Assembly (NCBI GenBank): GCA_037576215.1
Contig: JBANDB010000015.1
Location: forward strand, 992,001 to 1,056,000
Length of the DNA stretch: 64,000 bases
DNA from: Armillaria gallica
Taxonomy: Eukaryota; Basidiomycota; Agaricomycetes; Agaricales; Physalacriaceae
Direction of reading: 5' to 3'
Shown here: positions 1 through 11,796 of the stretch, piece after piece
Numbering within the stretch: position 1 is the stretch's first letter
Layout of the letters: every line of letters begins with the position of its first letter
Notes under the pieces: generated by a model
Told to the model about the DNA's origin: nothing
The model's database searches: none
What the model saw: only the letters and a program-made list of their open reading frames with translations
Position numbers and translations under genes: made by a program

Positions 1-728
1 AAGGGTGGCTTGTGCGGAAGAAGAATTTCGGGCAGATAGGATAAGAGCATGTACATGTTGTTGTTGTACTGATAGATATCCCGGAACTCGGCAGATGGTT
101 CAAGATGTTTGAGTCTGTTGAGCTGGTGAACTTTTTCAGTTCGTCTGCCAAGTAAGTCAGACTTACAACCTACGATAGAGGTAACATTATCTGTTCTTCC
201 GTACATAAGATCATGGCGGGGAAGCCCAGTACGGTGGCTCATAATGTCGGTTATGGTGCTCTGAGACGACGCAATAGGATCCTTTAACTCCCACTCAGGA
301 ACAACAGACGCTATCTTTGTGTCCCAGGAGATACGACGTGGTAGGCTTTCGTTGGAGATCAAGAGACCGGTAGCGATAATATTGAATAGCTTTTTATCTA
401 AGTTAGAAACATTCTGTACCCGACATAATATTCAACTTGCCTTTGAATTTGACGCGATGCAGAATAAAGAGTCTCCGGTCATTTTCCGACCATCAGTTGA
501 AGCATTTCCGTATCCCTTGGTCTCCACGGTCCAGGTACCATCACTGTGTTTTTTCACGACAGCGACGCTGACGCCGCCCGGTGTGTTCCATTCTGCTAAA
601 ATATCGCTGATAAACGCGTCAACGTGGGGGGAAAGCACCGGGTTTCGCGTCAGACCGAGTACAGCTTGTTCTGCTGATGCCAATGCACACAAATATACCA
701 GAAAGAAAGCCACTAAGCCGCCAACCAT
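1..728 (-). CDS. Secreted serine beta-lactamase-like hydrolase (5' part; runs off left edge)
   Basis: N-terminal 225 or so residues of a class C beta-lactamase/esterase-type serine hydrolase. The chosen ATG (728) opens a signal peptide (MVGGLVAFFLVYLCALASA). An upstream in-frame ATG exists but would bury that signal. Exon 1 is 728-441 and exon 2 runs from 389 to the window edge, in frame. The nucleophile motif SxxK is S-N-S-K at residues 93-96, the last codons of exon 1. It is followed in exon 2 by ATGLLISNE, the conserved block SHRTGLPRHD (about 147-156), and the Y-x-N motif as Y-N-N at 204-206. Family knowledge: such fungal proteins are hydrolases or esterases of unknown substrate, probably exported; antibiotic hydrolysis should not be assumed. 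The catalytic C-terminal part lies outside the window. Confidence 0.85.
390..440 (-). other. GC-AG intron in the beta-lactamase-like gene
   Basis: 51-bp intron read on the minus strand. The donor is AAG|GCAAGT, a perfect donor except for C at position 2, and the acceptor is AAAAAG. Removing it joins S-N-S-K directly to LFNIIATGLL, which restores the family sequence. Without removal the frame stops three codons later. Confidence 0.8.
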
Positions 729-1738
729 AGCAATGCCACAGAAATGCTCGTTATCGGAGGGGGGAAAGCAAAGTCGGAGATTGCCGCGCTGATGGAATGT
801 TGCTGACTTCAGCGCCAAGAGAATCATCACCGACTCGGGATAAGATCAGAACTATGATGAGAGATGGGAAAAGCTCAAGTTGTCATACGAACATAGACGC
901 GGGTTGAACATGATCCTGTGCATCATGTTTAAACGTTTCACTCTTTCTCTCTTACTCCAATATGCATCCCCGTTTACCCTTCCTGCTGCATTGATGATGG
1001 ACTCTGATCAAACTCTGCGCCACTAAAGATATCGTGGCGAAGTGGCGTACGTGCCTTATACATAAGCGAGTAATGAACGGGAATATGTGAGGCAGTCCCG
1101 ACATCAATACGACATGGTACAGACCGTACAGTAGGGTAAGTTCGTATGAATCGACAAAGCAGTGCAAAATGGAAGGTATCCAGCGGGTCAGATACTGAAG
1201 TAACCAAAGAGAATCCTAATATTTTTGATGACAGATAACCCTTGATAACCCTAGATAACCTCAGTCGGACTCGGTGTCAATGAAAAAATCAGGTACGAGG
1301 AAGAAGAATGTCGCCTTCTCTTGCCCATTTACATCGAAGCGGCCGTTGCCGGATTTACCTTATCAAAGCGAAGCTCCCGGACAAATTTCAAATTCATTGG
1401 TTGATTAACCGACGCGACAGCGGGATTTTACCTGGAAAAACAGTATTGTAGCGTGATAGTTGAGAGGTAAATTTTTCTTCTTTGTTATGTGTCTTATAAT
1501 GAGCATCTCGAATCATCAAGGTGTGTCGATTACGTGGCTCTTTGTCCATGATATATGTTCCATGCACTAACGAGCCCTCCGCCCAGCATATTCCGGGACA
1601 TCTTTGGGCCATCTTTGATGTTCACGTATGCAATATTCGTGATTTCAGTCCGCTTGTCTCGTACTGCCGGGTTCTCCGTGTGGGCTATATAAATACCAGG
1701 AATTTTTTTCATGTTCCTTGCTCTCCTTGTTCCCTACA
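729..1738. promoter_or_regulatory. Divergent promoter region between the hydrolase and MFS genes
   Basis: 1 kb with no supportable gene, between two genes transcribed away from each other. It contains a TATA-like TATATAAA at 1686-1693, 46 bp before the MFS start codon, and a GATA-motif array (separate entry). Short open frames here lack any family resemblance. Confidence 0.6.
1234..1263 (+). promoter_or_regulatory. Three GATA-type motifs at exact 10-bp spacing
   Basis: Three consecutive decamers, GATAACCCTT, GATAACCCTA and GATAACCTCA. Each puts an H-GATAA core one helical turn after the last. Fungal GATA factors bind HGATAR. The array lies about 480 bp before the MFS start and 510 bp before the hydrolase start, so it could serve either. 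Binding is inference. Confidence 0.4.
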
Positions 1739-3889
1739 ATGCCTTCCGAACCATTAGAGGCCGAATTCATTTCCCCCCCTGCGCTCACCCAAGCTCAGGA
1801 GGAAGAATTTCGTCAACTGGATCTCGAGGGCCCTATCTCTCTTACTAGAACAGCGACAGCTGTTAGTGGAGCCGCCCCCGACCTAGCCGAGTTGGAAAGA
1901 GGGTTCACTCGCGATGGTATACACGTCGTGACATTCGAGAAGGGAAAAAACGAAGATCCACGAGAGTTTGGACGAGCGATGAAGTGGTACGTTTGTTATC
2001 TGGATATTTTTCGTAGGCTCATCTGTCTTTTCTCCTCAGGTACATAACTTTTGCAGTTTCATTTCTGTGCTTGTCGGTTGCCATCGGTAGCTCCATCATC
2101 ACTGGAGAGTAAGTGTCTGCTTGCCTGTAGAGCCTGTCTCCTGACGTCTTTGCAGTATGAAAGGACCTGTAGAGGAGTTCGGCACTACACAAGAGATTAT
2201 AAATCTCACCGTAGCATGCTTCGTCATCGGCTTTGGTATCGGGTATGTTATTTAGTCGTTCAGGCTCGTCCACCCCCTGACATGATGAATAGACCACTGT
2301 TCTTTGCCCCATTATCAGAAGTCGTTGGCAGAACACTGATGTACCAAGTCAGTATGTTCTTTTTCTTCATTTTCACCCTGCCTAGCGCTCTCGCGAAAAA
2401 TGCGGCCACGTTGGTTGTTGCTCGCCAGATTGCGGGATTGGCGGCTTCTGCACCGATATGTAATGTGGGCGGAACGTTAGTGATCGAAACCTTCTGATGT
2501 TCTTTACGTTGACTGATGGTCCGTATTTATAGTGTTGCCGATATTTGGGCCGTCGAGGAGCGAGGAATTCCCATGGCGGTGTTCTCGTTCACTCTATTGT
2601 GAGTCATAATCGGCTGTGATCGATTCTGACCCTCATCTGCATTTATAGTATGGGTCCCTGCCTCGGACCGCTCTTCGGAGGGTGGATTGCCGAGAAAGCT
2701 GGCTGGAGATGGATGTGTACGGAGATTTTTGTCGTTAAAAAATCTCAATACTCACATTTGCTTGTAGATTGGGTCCTATTCATCTTCACTGGCGTGTGCT
2801 TTATTTTCACGCTGTTCATTCCCGAAACACTGGCGTCTATCCTTCTCCGTCGTAAAGCTGAGAAGCTACGAAAGTCTACGGGAGACGAGAGCTACCGTAC
2901 ACTTGAAGAGCTTGAACGTGTCCCCTTTTTCGAAACTTTGAAGATCTCCTTGCTTAGGCCAATTGTGATGCTGGTAGCCGAGCCTATCGTGGCCTTATTT
3001 TCTCTATGTGGGTCTCTTCGAAACTGTTTCCTGTTATATACTGATATATTCACCTCGGCAGACCTTTCGTTCATTTACAGTCTCCTATGTACGTTCATGC
3101 CGTCGATACGCATCAGTGTCTCTAAACTTCCCTATAGACCTATTTTTCTTCGCATTCCCCATTGCCTTTGAGGAGGTGCGAGGTTTCGGTATGGGGATGA
3201 CGGGAGTTACATTTGTTAGCATCATGGTATGGCCGCGGATTTGCATCCTGTACCATATACTGACGTCTTATCCTAAATAGATTGGTATTGGACTCGCCAT
3301 GATGCTTGTACCGTATCAAGAGAAGGTTTATCGCAAGGCTACCGTTTACGGTACATATCCTGAAGCCAGGCTTTTCCCTATGATGGCGGGGGCGATGTGG
3401 GTCCGCTCGTATCCTCTTATTTTTTCGTAGCTCACAGAGTCGTACAGCATACTACCTGCCGGGCTCTTCATCTTCGCCTTCACTGGCGGGTACTCTTGGG
3501 TGCACTGGATTGGTCCTTGTATATCAGGAGGCGTCTTTGGATTCGCGTTGATTATCATTTACATCTCCGCCAACTCCTACATTGTAGACAGCTACAGCTC
3601 GTTCGCTGCGTCGGCTATCGCTGCGAAGACGTTCTTGCGTTCGGAGATTGGAGCGGCGGTACCGCTGTATTCGACGCAGATGTTCCATAATATGGGTTTC
3701 CAGTATGCAGGGCTATTGCTGGCCCTGGTGTCGGTTGCGATAGCGCCGATTCCTTTTGTGTTTTATGTTTATGGTGAGAGAATCAGGCAGAGGTCGAAGA
3801 AGGCTACACAGTCTGTGAGGATGTCAGGTCCGCCCGTAAAGAATTTAGACGACGATTTAGAGAAGCCTGCACGAGATGGGAAGGCCTAA
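1739..3889 (+). CDS. MFS transporter, DHA1-type drug/polyamine:H+ antiporter
   Basis: 544-residue plasma-membrane transporter rebuilt from 11 exons: 1739-1986, 2040-2108, 2156-2242, 2293-2475, 2533-2598, 2649-2716, 2768-3007, 3062-3088, 3138-3226, 3281-3396, 3448-3889. All junctions keep frame with GT-AG introns of 47-57 bp. A soluble N-tail of about 85 residues precedes the first membrane helix. The motif A loop is APLSEVVGR; motif C is GPCLGPLFGGW in helix 5, the antiporter signature of 12-helix DHA1 carriers. The central loop is charged, and the C half includes AFPIAFEEVRGFGMGMTG. The family resembles fungal polyamine/multidrug exporters (Tpo1-like); the real substrate cannot be read from sequence. 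A TATA-like box sits at 1686. I see no disabling change. Confidence 0.88.
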
Positions 3890-4451
3890 TAGATAATTAG
3901 AACAAGTGGTATACATAGACAGTAAAATATATATTATTGGTATGGTATTATATGATGTAATAATTGACTAGACTTTTATAGTCACGAACTGCTCTACATT
4001 GTGCAAGACGCAAGCTAACGGCGAAGCCTCCGAGCAAGCTTTTGCCTGTTAAAGGTTAGTAAAGTTTCCGTGTTGTTACATGTAAGAAACTGGGAAAGAC
4101 TTGGAAGCAGCACGCACCGTTGTTTTGAGGTACTGATCTGTATCATTGGTGACGAAAAATCTAGCGGAACAGGCGCCAAGGAGTTTCAGCTGCGAAGCAA
4201 ATCAAGTCTAAATTTAGATTCCTTCTTAATTTGCGCGAAGATTACATCATTGATTGCCATATGTGGCCAGGAAACCGACAAACCGTGTTCATCGTGGCTT
4301 ACGCTGTCTCCGTCGTTGCCTTCGTCGCCTCCCACAAAAAATCGACTATTGGCAGTCTAAATGGGATAAAGACAGCTATTATTCATCTATCGCCAAGTCG
4401 ACTCGCACTACTTCACGAAGCAGAATTTAGGATTATTTAGGATTTTCAACG
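3890..4451. other. Intergenic, no gene seen
   Basis: 562 bp between the transporter stop and the kinase start. The first 100 bp are AT-rich and fit a 3' end (AAAATATATATTATTGG near 3925). No coding signal was recognised. Confidence 0.6.
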
Positions 4452-6325
4452 ATGAAGGGCTTGTCAATCAAGGACGCACTGTTACCGCAACCGCCTAGCT
4501 TCGGGAAGAAGAAGAATTACGAGGTCCACCAGGTACTAGGCACTGGGACGTTTGGGAAGGTCGTGGTACGTCTTCAGCAGCAGCAACGCCGCTTCATTTT
4601 CCACTGATTTCATCGCTTATCGTGTAGCGCGCGACATGGAATGTGCCTCCAGACCAGGTAGCCGTATCTGAGCGTGGTGCAGTTGCAGGTGTCACTTCTG
4701 GGCAGCAATTGTCTGCGTCGTCGTCTTCAGCAGCCGTTCAAAAGGAGGTCGCACTCAAGATGATCCCTAAGAAGAAGGTCAAGGGCAACGAGGCCAGCGT
4801 TTGGGGAGAAATGGAGGTTCTCAAGGGCTTGGATCACCCAAATATTGTACGTGGGACTTCTATTCTTGCTCTCGCTGTTACTCACCATGGCACCCAACAG
4901 GTCAAATTTTACGAATGGTTTGAATCGCGCTCCAAGTACTACCTATCCTTCGAGTTGGCTGTTGGAGGGGAATTGTTCGAAAGGATACTCAAGAAGGGAA
5001 AGTTCACTGAAATGGATGCAGTGAGCGTTGTACGGTGTGTCACAACGTTCTTCGTAGTAGTCTCCATGCTGAAGGCAGTGCAAAGTTCCATTTTCGCTGG
5101 CGTACGCTACCTTCATGATCATGACATTGTGCATCGTGATCTAAAGTATGCATCCGCTGCTGTCTCCTGTTCAATCGGTGCCTAATTGAACTCAAAAGGC
5201 CCGAGAATATCTTATACCGAACCAAGGACGCGGATAGCGACATTGTCATTGCTGATTTCGGCATGTGCGTACCTCTGGCGTATTTAATGTAGCATTCGGG
5301 CTGATAAAAATCTGTAGAGCCAAACACTTGCACTCTCCTGAAGAGCAGCTCCATTCCCTGGCTGGCAGTTTTGGATATGTCGCCCCGGAAGTATTGAACA
5401 ACGAAGGTCATGGAAAAGCAGTAGATATGTGGTCAACCGGGATCATAACCTACGTGCTACTCTGTGGTTACTCTCCTTTCCGGTCCGAGGATGTCAAGAT
5501 GCTCATCCGAGAGACGACAGAGGCCAAAATAGAGTTTCATGATCGATACTGGAAAAATGTCTCTGTCCATGGTCAGTGTTTCAGGACCAGCAGAGTTGCA
5601 ACCACTGACAAATTTGCAGCCAAAACTTTCATAAAATCACTGCTCAACCCTGATCCTGTGAAACGACCTTCGGCCGCAGAGGCGCTCAACGATCCTGTAC
5701 GTGACGATATCATGCGTTGATTCTCAATCTGACACAGTTCGGATAGTGGCTGACGACGCACCCTGCCAGCACTGAGCACGATCTTGGAGTCGGCCTGCGT
5801 GACCACTTTGACCCTCGAGCACGGTGGCGCTCAGCTATCGCTTCTGCACGGGCCATACACCGCCTTGGTAGCAGTCTCAGCACGCGCACGATATCTTCAA
5901 CTGCCACGAATAGTAGTGGTGGCTGGGGTGAAGATGACCGGGAAACCCAAGATGACGATTCGGACTCAAAATCGAAACAAGCAGAGCACCCGGGACATAA
6001 TGATCACGTCCAGGTGACTGGACCTGACGACGGGGATCACCCTAGTCTTCATGAATCGCCTCTGCCGAAGGTAGATGAACTCACGCCTCCTCCCCCTGCG
6101 CCACCTCCCCGAGTCCCTAATGAATCTGTGCCTCCGCCCCCTGAATTGCATCCGCAAGTTGTGGATGAACAGCCTGCGTCAGTGGTTGAACAGGAGGAGG
6201 AATCAAAGGCAGATCAAGATGAGATGAATGCCTTGCGGATGCCTGGATCATTCGATTTCTCCGACAATCACCAGAGTCACCACTCAAGTTGGGGTGATTT
6301 TGTGCGAAAGTTGCGGCTGGGTTAG
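4452..6325 (+). CDS. Calcium/calmodulin-dependent-type protein kinase
   Basis: 500-residue Ser/Thr kinase from eight exons: 4452-4565, 4628-4846, 4901-5034, 5086-5145, 5199-5264, 5318-5571, 5620-5696, 5747-6325. Kinase landmarks in order: glycine loop GTGTFGKVV (about 30-38); the lysine in [11 protein letters not shown]; catalytic loop HRDLKPEN; DFG; activation segment ending in APE (GYVAPEV); and [19 protein letters not shown], typical of the CaMK group. The tail contains NDPWLTTHPA and RARWRSAI, like the autoinhibitory start of fungal CaMKs, followed by a Pro/Glu-rich low-complexity C-terminus. An insertion of roughly 40 Ser/Ala/Gln-rich residues separates the glycine loop from the ATP-binding lysine. 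Calmodulin binding is expected from the family but not proven. CaMKI/CMK-like is the best guess. Confidence 0.88.
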
Positions 6326-8220
6326 TGACGTTTTCTTTATTCCGTGTTATTCTTTTATCCATTTTTATTTATGATCTATGAATGATTCTTTATTCCTCAT
6401 TTTGCTAGCTACAACTCCTGATCTATTGTATGATCTAGGACGATATACCACAGCCTACCTCAGGAGTTATTTGACATTTGCATAGCAGAGTCTTTGGCTG
6501 GTACGGATACGCATGATAATAACCGGAGACGATCACATCCACCATACTTAATACACAAGTGTGGGTTCAAGGACAATAAATTCTACCTGACCATTGAATG
6601 CCTGTCAGCGTCCAGCGATACTGAGGTAGAAATAAGCACCAACCTTTTCATGGACCTTCTCAATCCTCTCTGTAAGTCAAGTCTGCGGAGTCCTGCCCTT
6701 CAACCGATCCACAACACCTCGGGTTGATATCGAGATGTCATCCACCAATCCTCTCTCTTCGTTCCCTCTGCCGCATACTTGTAGGCCTTCTCCCCATCCC
6801 GTTGCGTCACCGTGATAGAATGATACCAAGTCGGCGTGACGTGGCCTCGACTCAAGAGTACCGTCACACTCTACATCTTAGGCAGGGGAGGTATGCAACT
6901 CCATGGAACTGCGAGGTCATAGGTAAGGGTGCTGATGATATCGTTCGGAAGTTCGAGCGTGCCTGTCGTACTTGTCAATGAGAGGTGAAGGAGCGTCGGT
7001 TGAAGAGAGCACCGAAACGAGGTTGGCTGAAGGGAGATATCGAATGCAATGAACGTACACGTTCCGACATCCATCATGGTCGCGGGCTGGGGGCTAGCCT
7101 CCGCCTAGATCGAATTTGAACCTGAAATCGTCCGCCGACATGAATCCGGTGTAGTGCGATTCCAAGAACGACTCCACTATCGACCTACATTGTAATTCCT
7201 CTTCAAGAACGAGATGAAGGACGACATGATTAGCTGTCTGGATTATCTGAGGAGAGATGCGTGCTGCTCTTTCGCGATACTGCTCAAGGGATGATTAATC
7301 ACCATGCGCGCGGCGCGCGTCCACGGTTTGCTCTATTTCCGCAGGCACAACAGAGATGATGCTTCCGAAGGTACCTCTCGGGCCATCACAGCACCGTACG
7401 TAAAATAGATGGGCCCAGGAGAACCCAAACTCCGGCATGTAATGATGCGCCATGTGTCGAAGAGACGGAGCTCGGTAAGTGGAGGTGCTTTTGCCCCACA
7501 GCGAAAGCACTGTCGAGTGATTATGTGAATATATAGACATATATTCAGTACTTGAGGGGGCGGGTGGATGGAAAAAAGGTAAAAAGGTGATGTCAAGAGC
7601 AGGATGACATAAACATAGGATCCTCGGCCGTCGGCATGCAAGCTGCACACACTGCGCCGAGCAGTAGTAGGCTAGTAAAATTTGACGTCCTTGGGTGGTA
7701 ATAAGACTGGTAAGTATAGCCTAACTCGTCATGAACATGACGGACCAGGATTTTTTTGGGAAGCAGACGAATTGGGGAGAGGCGGGCATTGTGTACGTAG
7801 TAAGGACGAATTCGACGCGACCGTTCTGGAGTAGTCTTGGTGGAAAGACGATATCAACCCAATGATGGATAGGGTGGACCGTTGAGGTCAGAGTCTTCTG
7901 TCAAGGGCCGATTTTCAGGTCGTATCCGCATAGGTTTTACTTGATGGGAAGTATGGAACACATTTTGGGCAGCTATACTGCGAAATTCTAGGTGTAGAGA
8001 TGGAGACAGTACGTCCTGGAGGTGGAAGGTAGTTCAGCAAACAATGATTTCGGCGGGCCGCGCAATTGACCTGCAGATGTGTTAGAGACGGAAATAGTAG
8101 TCAATGTATGAAAGAATACCTTGCGGAGCGGTAAAGATATAGGCGTGAACAAAGAGACATTTAAAAGACCGAGCGTAGGTGGACTGTGGTTTCTTATCAC
8201 TGACTCGGATTCGACCACGT
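6326..8220. other. 1.9-kb gene-free stretch with possible coding relics
   Basis: No intact gene was recognised. Minus-strand frames between about 7480 and 6880 contain protein-like segments (for example QIIQTANHVVLHLVLEEEL near 7230 and LQPTLLHLSLTSTTGTLEL near 6970), but stops and frame changes interrupt them and I could not assign a family. They may be remains of an older gene. Confidence 0.35.
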
Positions 8221-9846
8221 TTAGAGCAAATCGAGGACCTTGTCACGTCGGGTGCCTAAACCTGATTTCCTCTCCGTCCACCGAATACGCACATCCAGTC
8301 CGTCCAGTCCCCGAGATGGCCGGAGAGATTTGAAATCATTCAACAAAGGACGGGGACGCACTCCCTTCGTGGCCACGGCCCGCCGAGTGTAGGGGGAAAC
8401 GAGAATGATTTGAAGGATAACTGACTGGAACGTCGCCGCTCGAGAGCGGACCATCCTTAGGCATGCGTCGTCGGTAAGAAGGTTTGGACCGGAGACTTGA
8501 GCTATCTCTTTGATGGACAGGTGCGTTAGATTAGGTGCGACAGGGTAGCTGCTTTCTGGGCCGTACATGAGGGTCTCGTAGACCTCCCTCGAGATGTCCG
8601 TTAGAATTTCGATGGTAAGAGATGTCAGACCTGGAGTGAGAAAAGGAGTAAGGTAAGATGGTGATAGGACCTTCATTGATAGTGAACGTCGAGGGCTATG
8701 TGAGTTGCCCAGGAGGGGCGTCAGGTAAGTGACGTGTTCAAGGTCAAAGTTTGATTTGTACACCCCGGAATCGATGACCAGTTCCTCCAACGAAGGGAAG
8801 ATCACACTGGAAAAGCATGATGTTAACGCGCGCACTGTCACCTTGCGGACGTTTGGGTGAGTGAACGGCGTGAGCGGAAAAATATCTGGTGTACTGGTCG
8901 ATGGCTTGTACCAAATGGAAATATCCTGGAGAGACGGCGCTGATTCAAGAAGATTACGGAATTGGACTACGGATGAAAATGTCCCGAAGAAGCTCGTGAG
9001 ATGCGGAAACGACGGGTTTTCGAGCAAGACGCCGTCCCCAAGGTGGATGCTCTCGAGGTTGAGAGCTCTGGAAAATGCCAAAGTGGGGTGTGCGGGATCA
9101 TATACATAGCCCGCCTCAGAAGTGCGAATATCGATCTTTTTCAGATGCGTCAAACTCGGATCTCTATGTTCCCAAACGTTGATGATGTCCAGAATCCAGG
9201 GATAGCCATCACAGGATAGGACGAGCCTGTGCCATCGGGACCTGTGCGGGAGAAGGATACGTAGAATGCTTGTGTTACGGCTGTCGCGGTCGACATCTAT
9301 TCTCGCGGTAGATGCACGGGCGTCGAGATATAGGTTGAGTGATAGTCCATGTGAACGGTCGAGGTAGGTCCCCAGGGTGTCAGCGACGTGATATCGCCTG
9401 AAGCTCGTTGGTGCAATGACAACCGTGGACCAGAGACGGGGGGAGGAAAGGCAAATTGACCTCCACAGGCTGCACACATGGCTGAGGACCTAAGGTGGAC
9501 CCTTGATGACATCGATACTGTCTGACATGCCCGTGCACGTAAATGAGAAGATCTCTGAGAGAATTTCGTTTGGTATCCGTCGAACAGGGGCGATCAAGGA
9601 ACGGTACTTGGTGAGTTCGGCTGCTGCATGGCTTCGCTCTGTTAGGAGACGGATTCTGAGCGCCTCTAGATGGTTTAGTTGGTCGTCGATGGACTGAATA
9701 TCTCCCTCTACGGCGAGAATAACGGATTTAACAAGCGAGATATCGACAGGTAGTAGCTTGTTGTCAAAATGTTGATATCTGTTGCCATTATGCAAAGATT
9801 GTGGTGGAGATGCGGATAACCCGCAATATAAACAAGAATTAGACAT
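8221..9846 (-). pseudogene. F-box protein gene interrupted by one in-frame TAG
   Basis: Single-exon F-box gene read from ATG 9846. The N-terminus is C-L-Y-C-rich (MSNSCLYCG), followed by a coiled coil (about 40-85) and an F-box core (PVRRIPNEILSEIFSF). After GPP the frame hits TAG at 9490-9492, exactly where relatives have Trp in GPPWVLxxVC. The same frame then continues for 418 codons (VLSHVCSLWRSICLSSPRLWSTV onward, then leucine-rich substrate-binding sequence) to a stop at 8221-8223. One TGG-to-TAG change explains everything. A splice bypass seems unlikely: the only GT-AG pair around it (49 bp) shifts frame. If translated to the TAG, the product is about 118 residues with an F-box but no recognition domain. 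F-box proteins link targets to SCF ubiquitin ligases. Confidence 0.8.
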
Positions 9847-10185
9847 AACTACAGCATAATTAGCGGGTAGGATAAGGGCAGAGGAGGAAAATGGACACAC
9901 ACTCTGCGGTCAGTCTCGTGGTGGGTAGGAAGAGGTCTCGGATCTTCGGTCCGGTAAAATTCACCAACTGGAGCCATAAATAATATTTAATAAAAATAAA
10001 CATGTATGATCCTCCTCACTTGCTTCTCATCATCGCCAGGACCCGAAAGCGAGGCTGAATTCAAACGCGCGTATACATGTAGATGCGGTGGGTAAACAAT
10101 GCCGAAGAAACGAAGCAGTAACCTACGCTTCCGTAGCATGTTCCATTTGAAAATTGTCGGGTACAGTCAGACTGCATTGTCTAGA
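9847..10185. other. Intergenic between two F-box loci
   Basis: 339 bp; no gene. AT-rich at 9975-10010 (ATAAATAATATTTAATAAAA). It holds the promoter of the upstream F-box locus and the 3' end of the next. Confidence 0.5.
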
Positions 10186-11796
10186 TCAGTACAGGCGAAC
10201 AGTTAACCCAAGCTCCCTGAAGTCCTGGATCCTCCGCAATGTCTTCTTATCCAGCTCTCCATCACCCCGTACACCTACAAGCACAGACTGAAGCCTCCCG
10301 CAGCGGCTTGCGATGACATCCAAGACCCTCCCTTCCTCTATCATATTGTCTTCTGCCCAAACCAACTCGAGATCCTCCAGCTTCGGTAAGAAGCTGCCAG
10401 CATCCATCATACGCTCAAGGAGCTTTTCCGTGATGCTGAACTTCCCCAAGTGGCAACGAGGTTCCACAATAGCGGTTTTCGTCAAATTTGGAGTAGCCTC
10501 TAGGATCTGAATGAGATCTACATCCTGGATGACTGCCATGTTGATGCGAAGTTCGTTTAGGAGCGAAGCATTGATGAGGGAGGTTACTATTTTATTGATA
10601 TCATTGGTGGTGATATGATAGGGATCGCCTAACTCGGGATCCAGGAGCTCTAGACGACGCAGGTCAGGGAGCGTCAGCACATCCAAAAGATCTGCAGTGG
10701 ACCCGGAGCCATCCCATATCTGCAAAACCCTGATACCGGGGATCGTTACATTGGTCGTCGCACTGTCAAATTGTCCGTCATAGAATACTAAAACGTCCAA
10801 TGAAGGCAAACTTTCAAAGAGATCGCCGATGTGATCCCATCCCATGTCATAGCAAACTTGTTCGAGCCATAGCGTATGGATGCGACTCCAATCGAAGTCA
10901 AAATTATCGAGGATCACAATGTCATGAAGGTGAAGCTCCCGAAGTCGAGGCGTATCGGAGAACAAAGTTGAAAATGTGTCCGCGTCATCAACGCCGTCCA
11001 TACCAGTCCATCCCATTAGGTCCAAGCGTTCGAGTGATGCAAATTTTGGGGAGGGAAGGAGGAGATCTGACTGTCTCGCCAACCCCACCTCGAGGAATAA
11101 TGAATGACATGAGCTTAGGTCGATGGGAGCAGTCAAAGGTGAGAATAGAGTTTTCAGAGACATGTAAGGGAGTATACTATATTCGTTAGTTCCTCCAATG
11201 GTATCCTGGAATTTTTTCAAGAATTGTGCAGAAATCCCGATAGCTGTTAGCTTGGAGGATGACCTTTGCTGATATAACGAAAGTAAATTTTTCGTTGACT
11301 TCGACAGATTGATGTCGTCAGCGTTGACGAACATGACGGACCAGAGTTGAGGGAAAGAGATGCAGATGTCTCGCCAGCGGGAGCAAACTGAGGCGATACG
11401 AAGTGGGATTTGCGAAGGCGATTGAATTTCACGTGCATCGTGGATAGGAAACTCAACAAAGGCACAGGCCTCTGAGAAGATTTTGCGGAGTAACTCGACG
11501 GGAAGTCTGCGAATTGGAGCGAGGTAGGTTTTGTAGACGGAGATGGTATGTGCGAGGTCGGCGCGACCTTTCTTCAGATACGCCAGGGTTTCCTCCAACG
11601 CTTCTATTTCTGCGTCGTACTCGCATAGTTTTGGCTGTAAACCATCAAGCGTTCGCTTTATCGACTCGGCATGAGCATCTGTGCGTATCTGGATACCGTC
11701 GCGTAGGTCTGTAACAAGAGACGACGGCATTACATGATCATGAACACGAAATGTGCTGCGACATTTTTGACATAGGGTGATTTCCTTGGGCGACAT
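10186..11796 (-). CDS. F-box protein, intact single exon
   Basis: 536 residues from ATG 11796. Same plan as the broken neighbour at 8.2-9.8 kb. The N-terminus has C-Q-K-C (residues 9-12), then a coiled coil (about 45-90), an F-box (APIRRLPVELLRKIFSEAC, about 92-110), the post-F-box block VCSRWRDICISFPQLWSV, and a leucine-rich C half with repeated 'LERLDL / LRELHL / LDVLVF' units. Likely an SCF ubiquitin-ligase adaptor that selects a target through the LRR-like part; the target is unknown. The two minus-strand loci lie head-to-tail, 339 bp apart, and look like divergent members of an expanded family. No disabling change seen. Confidence 0.87.
   Translation of the reverse strand: MSPKEITLCQKCRSTFRVHDHVMPSSLVTDLRDGIQIRTDAHAESIKRTLDGLQPKLCEYDAEIEALEETLAYLKKGRADLAHTISVYKTYLAPIRRLPVELLRKIFSEACAFVEFPIHDAREIQSPSQIPLRIASVCSRWRDICISFPQLWSVMFVNADDINLSKSTKNLLSLYQQRSSSKLTAIGISAQFLKKFQDTIGGTNEYSILPYMSLKTLFSPLTAPIDLSSCHSLFLEVGLARQSDLLLPSPKFASLERLDLMGWTGMDGVDDADTFSTLFSDTPRLRELHLHDIVILDNFDFDWSRIHTLWLEQVCYDMGWDHIGDLFESLPSLDVLVFYDGQFDSATTNVTIPGIRVLQIWDGSGSTADLLDVLTLPDLRRLELLDPELGDPYHITTNDINKIVTSLINASLLNELRINMAVIQDVDLIQILEATPNLTKTAIVEPRCHLGKFSITEKLLERMMDAGSFLPKLEDLELVWAEDNMIEEGRVLDVIASRCGRLQSVLVGVRGDGELDKKTLRRIQDFRELGLTVRLY

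Noticed and set aside
1234..1263. Interstitial telomere-like repeat (TAACCC-containing decamers)
   Set aside because: The period is 10, not 6, and only three copies exist; the GATA-motif reading fits better.
6014..6157. Pro-rich open frame as a separate gene
   Set aside because: It is the C-terminal tail of the kinase's last exon, in frame from 5747.
9490..9540. 49-bp GT-AG intron removing the TAG from the F-box gene
   Set aside because: Ends fit GT-AG but removal shifts the frame out of the conserved VCSLWRSICLSS block.
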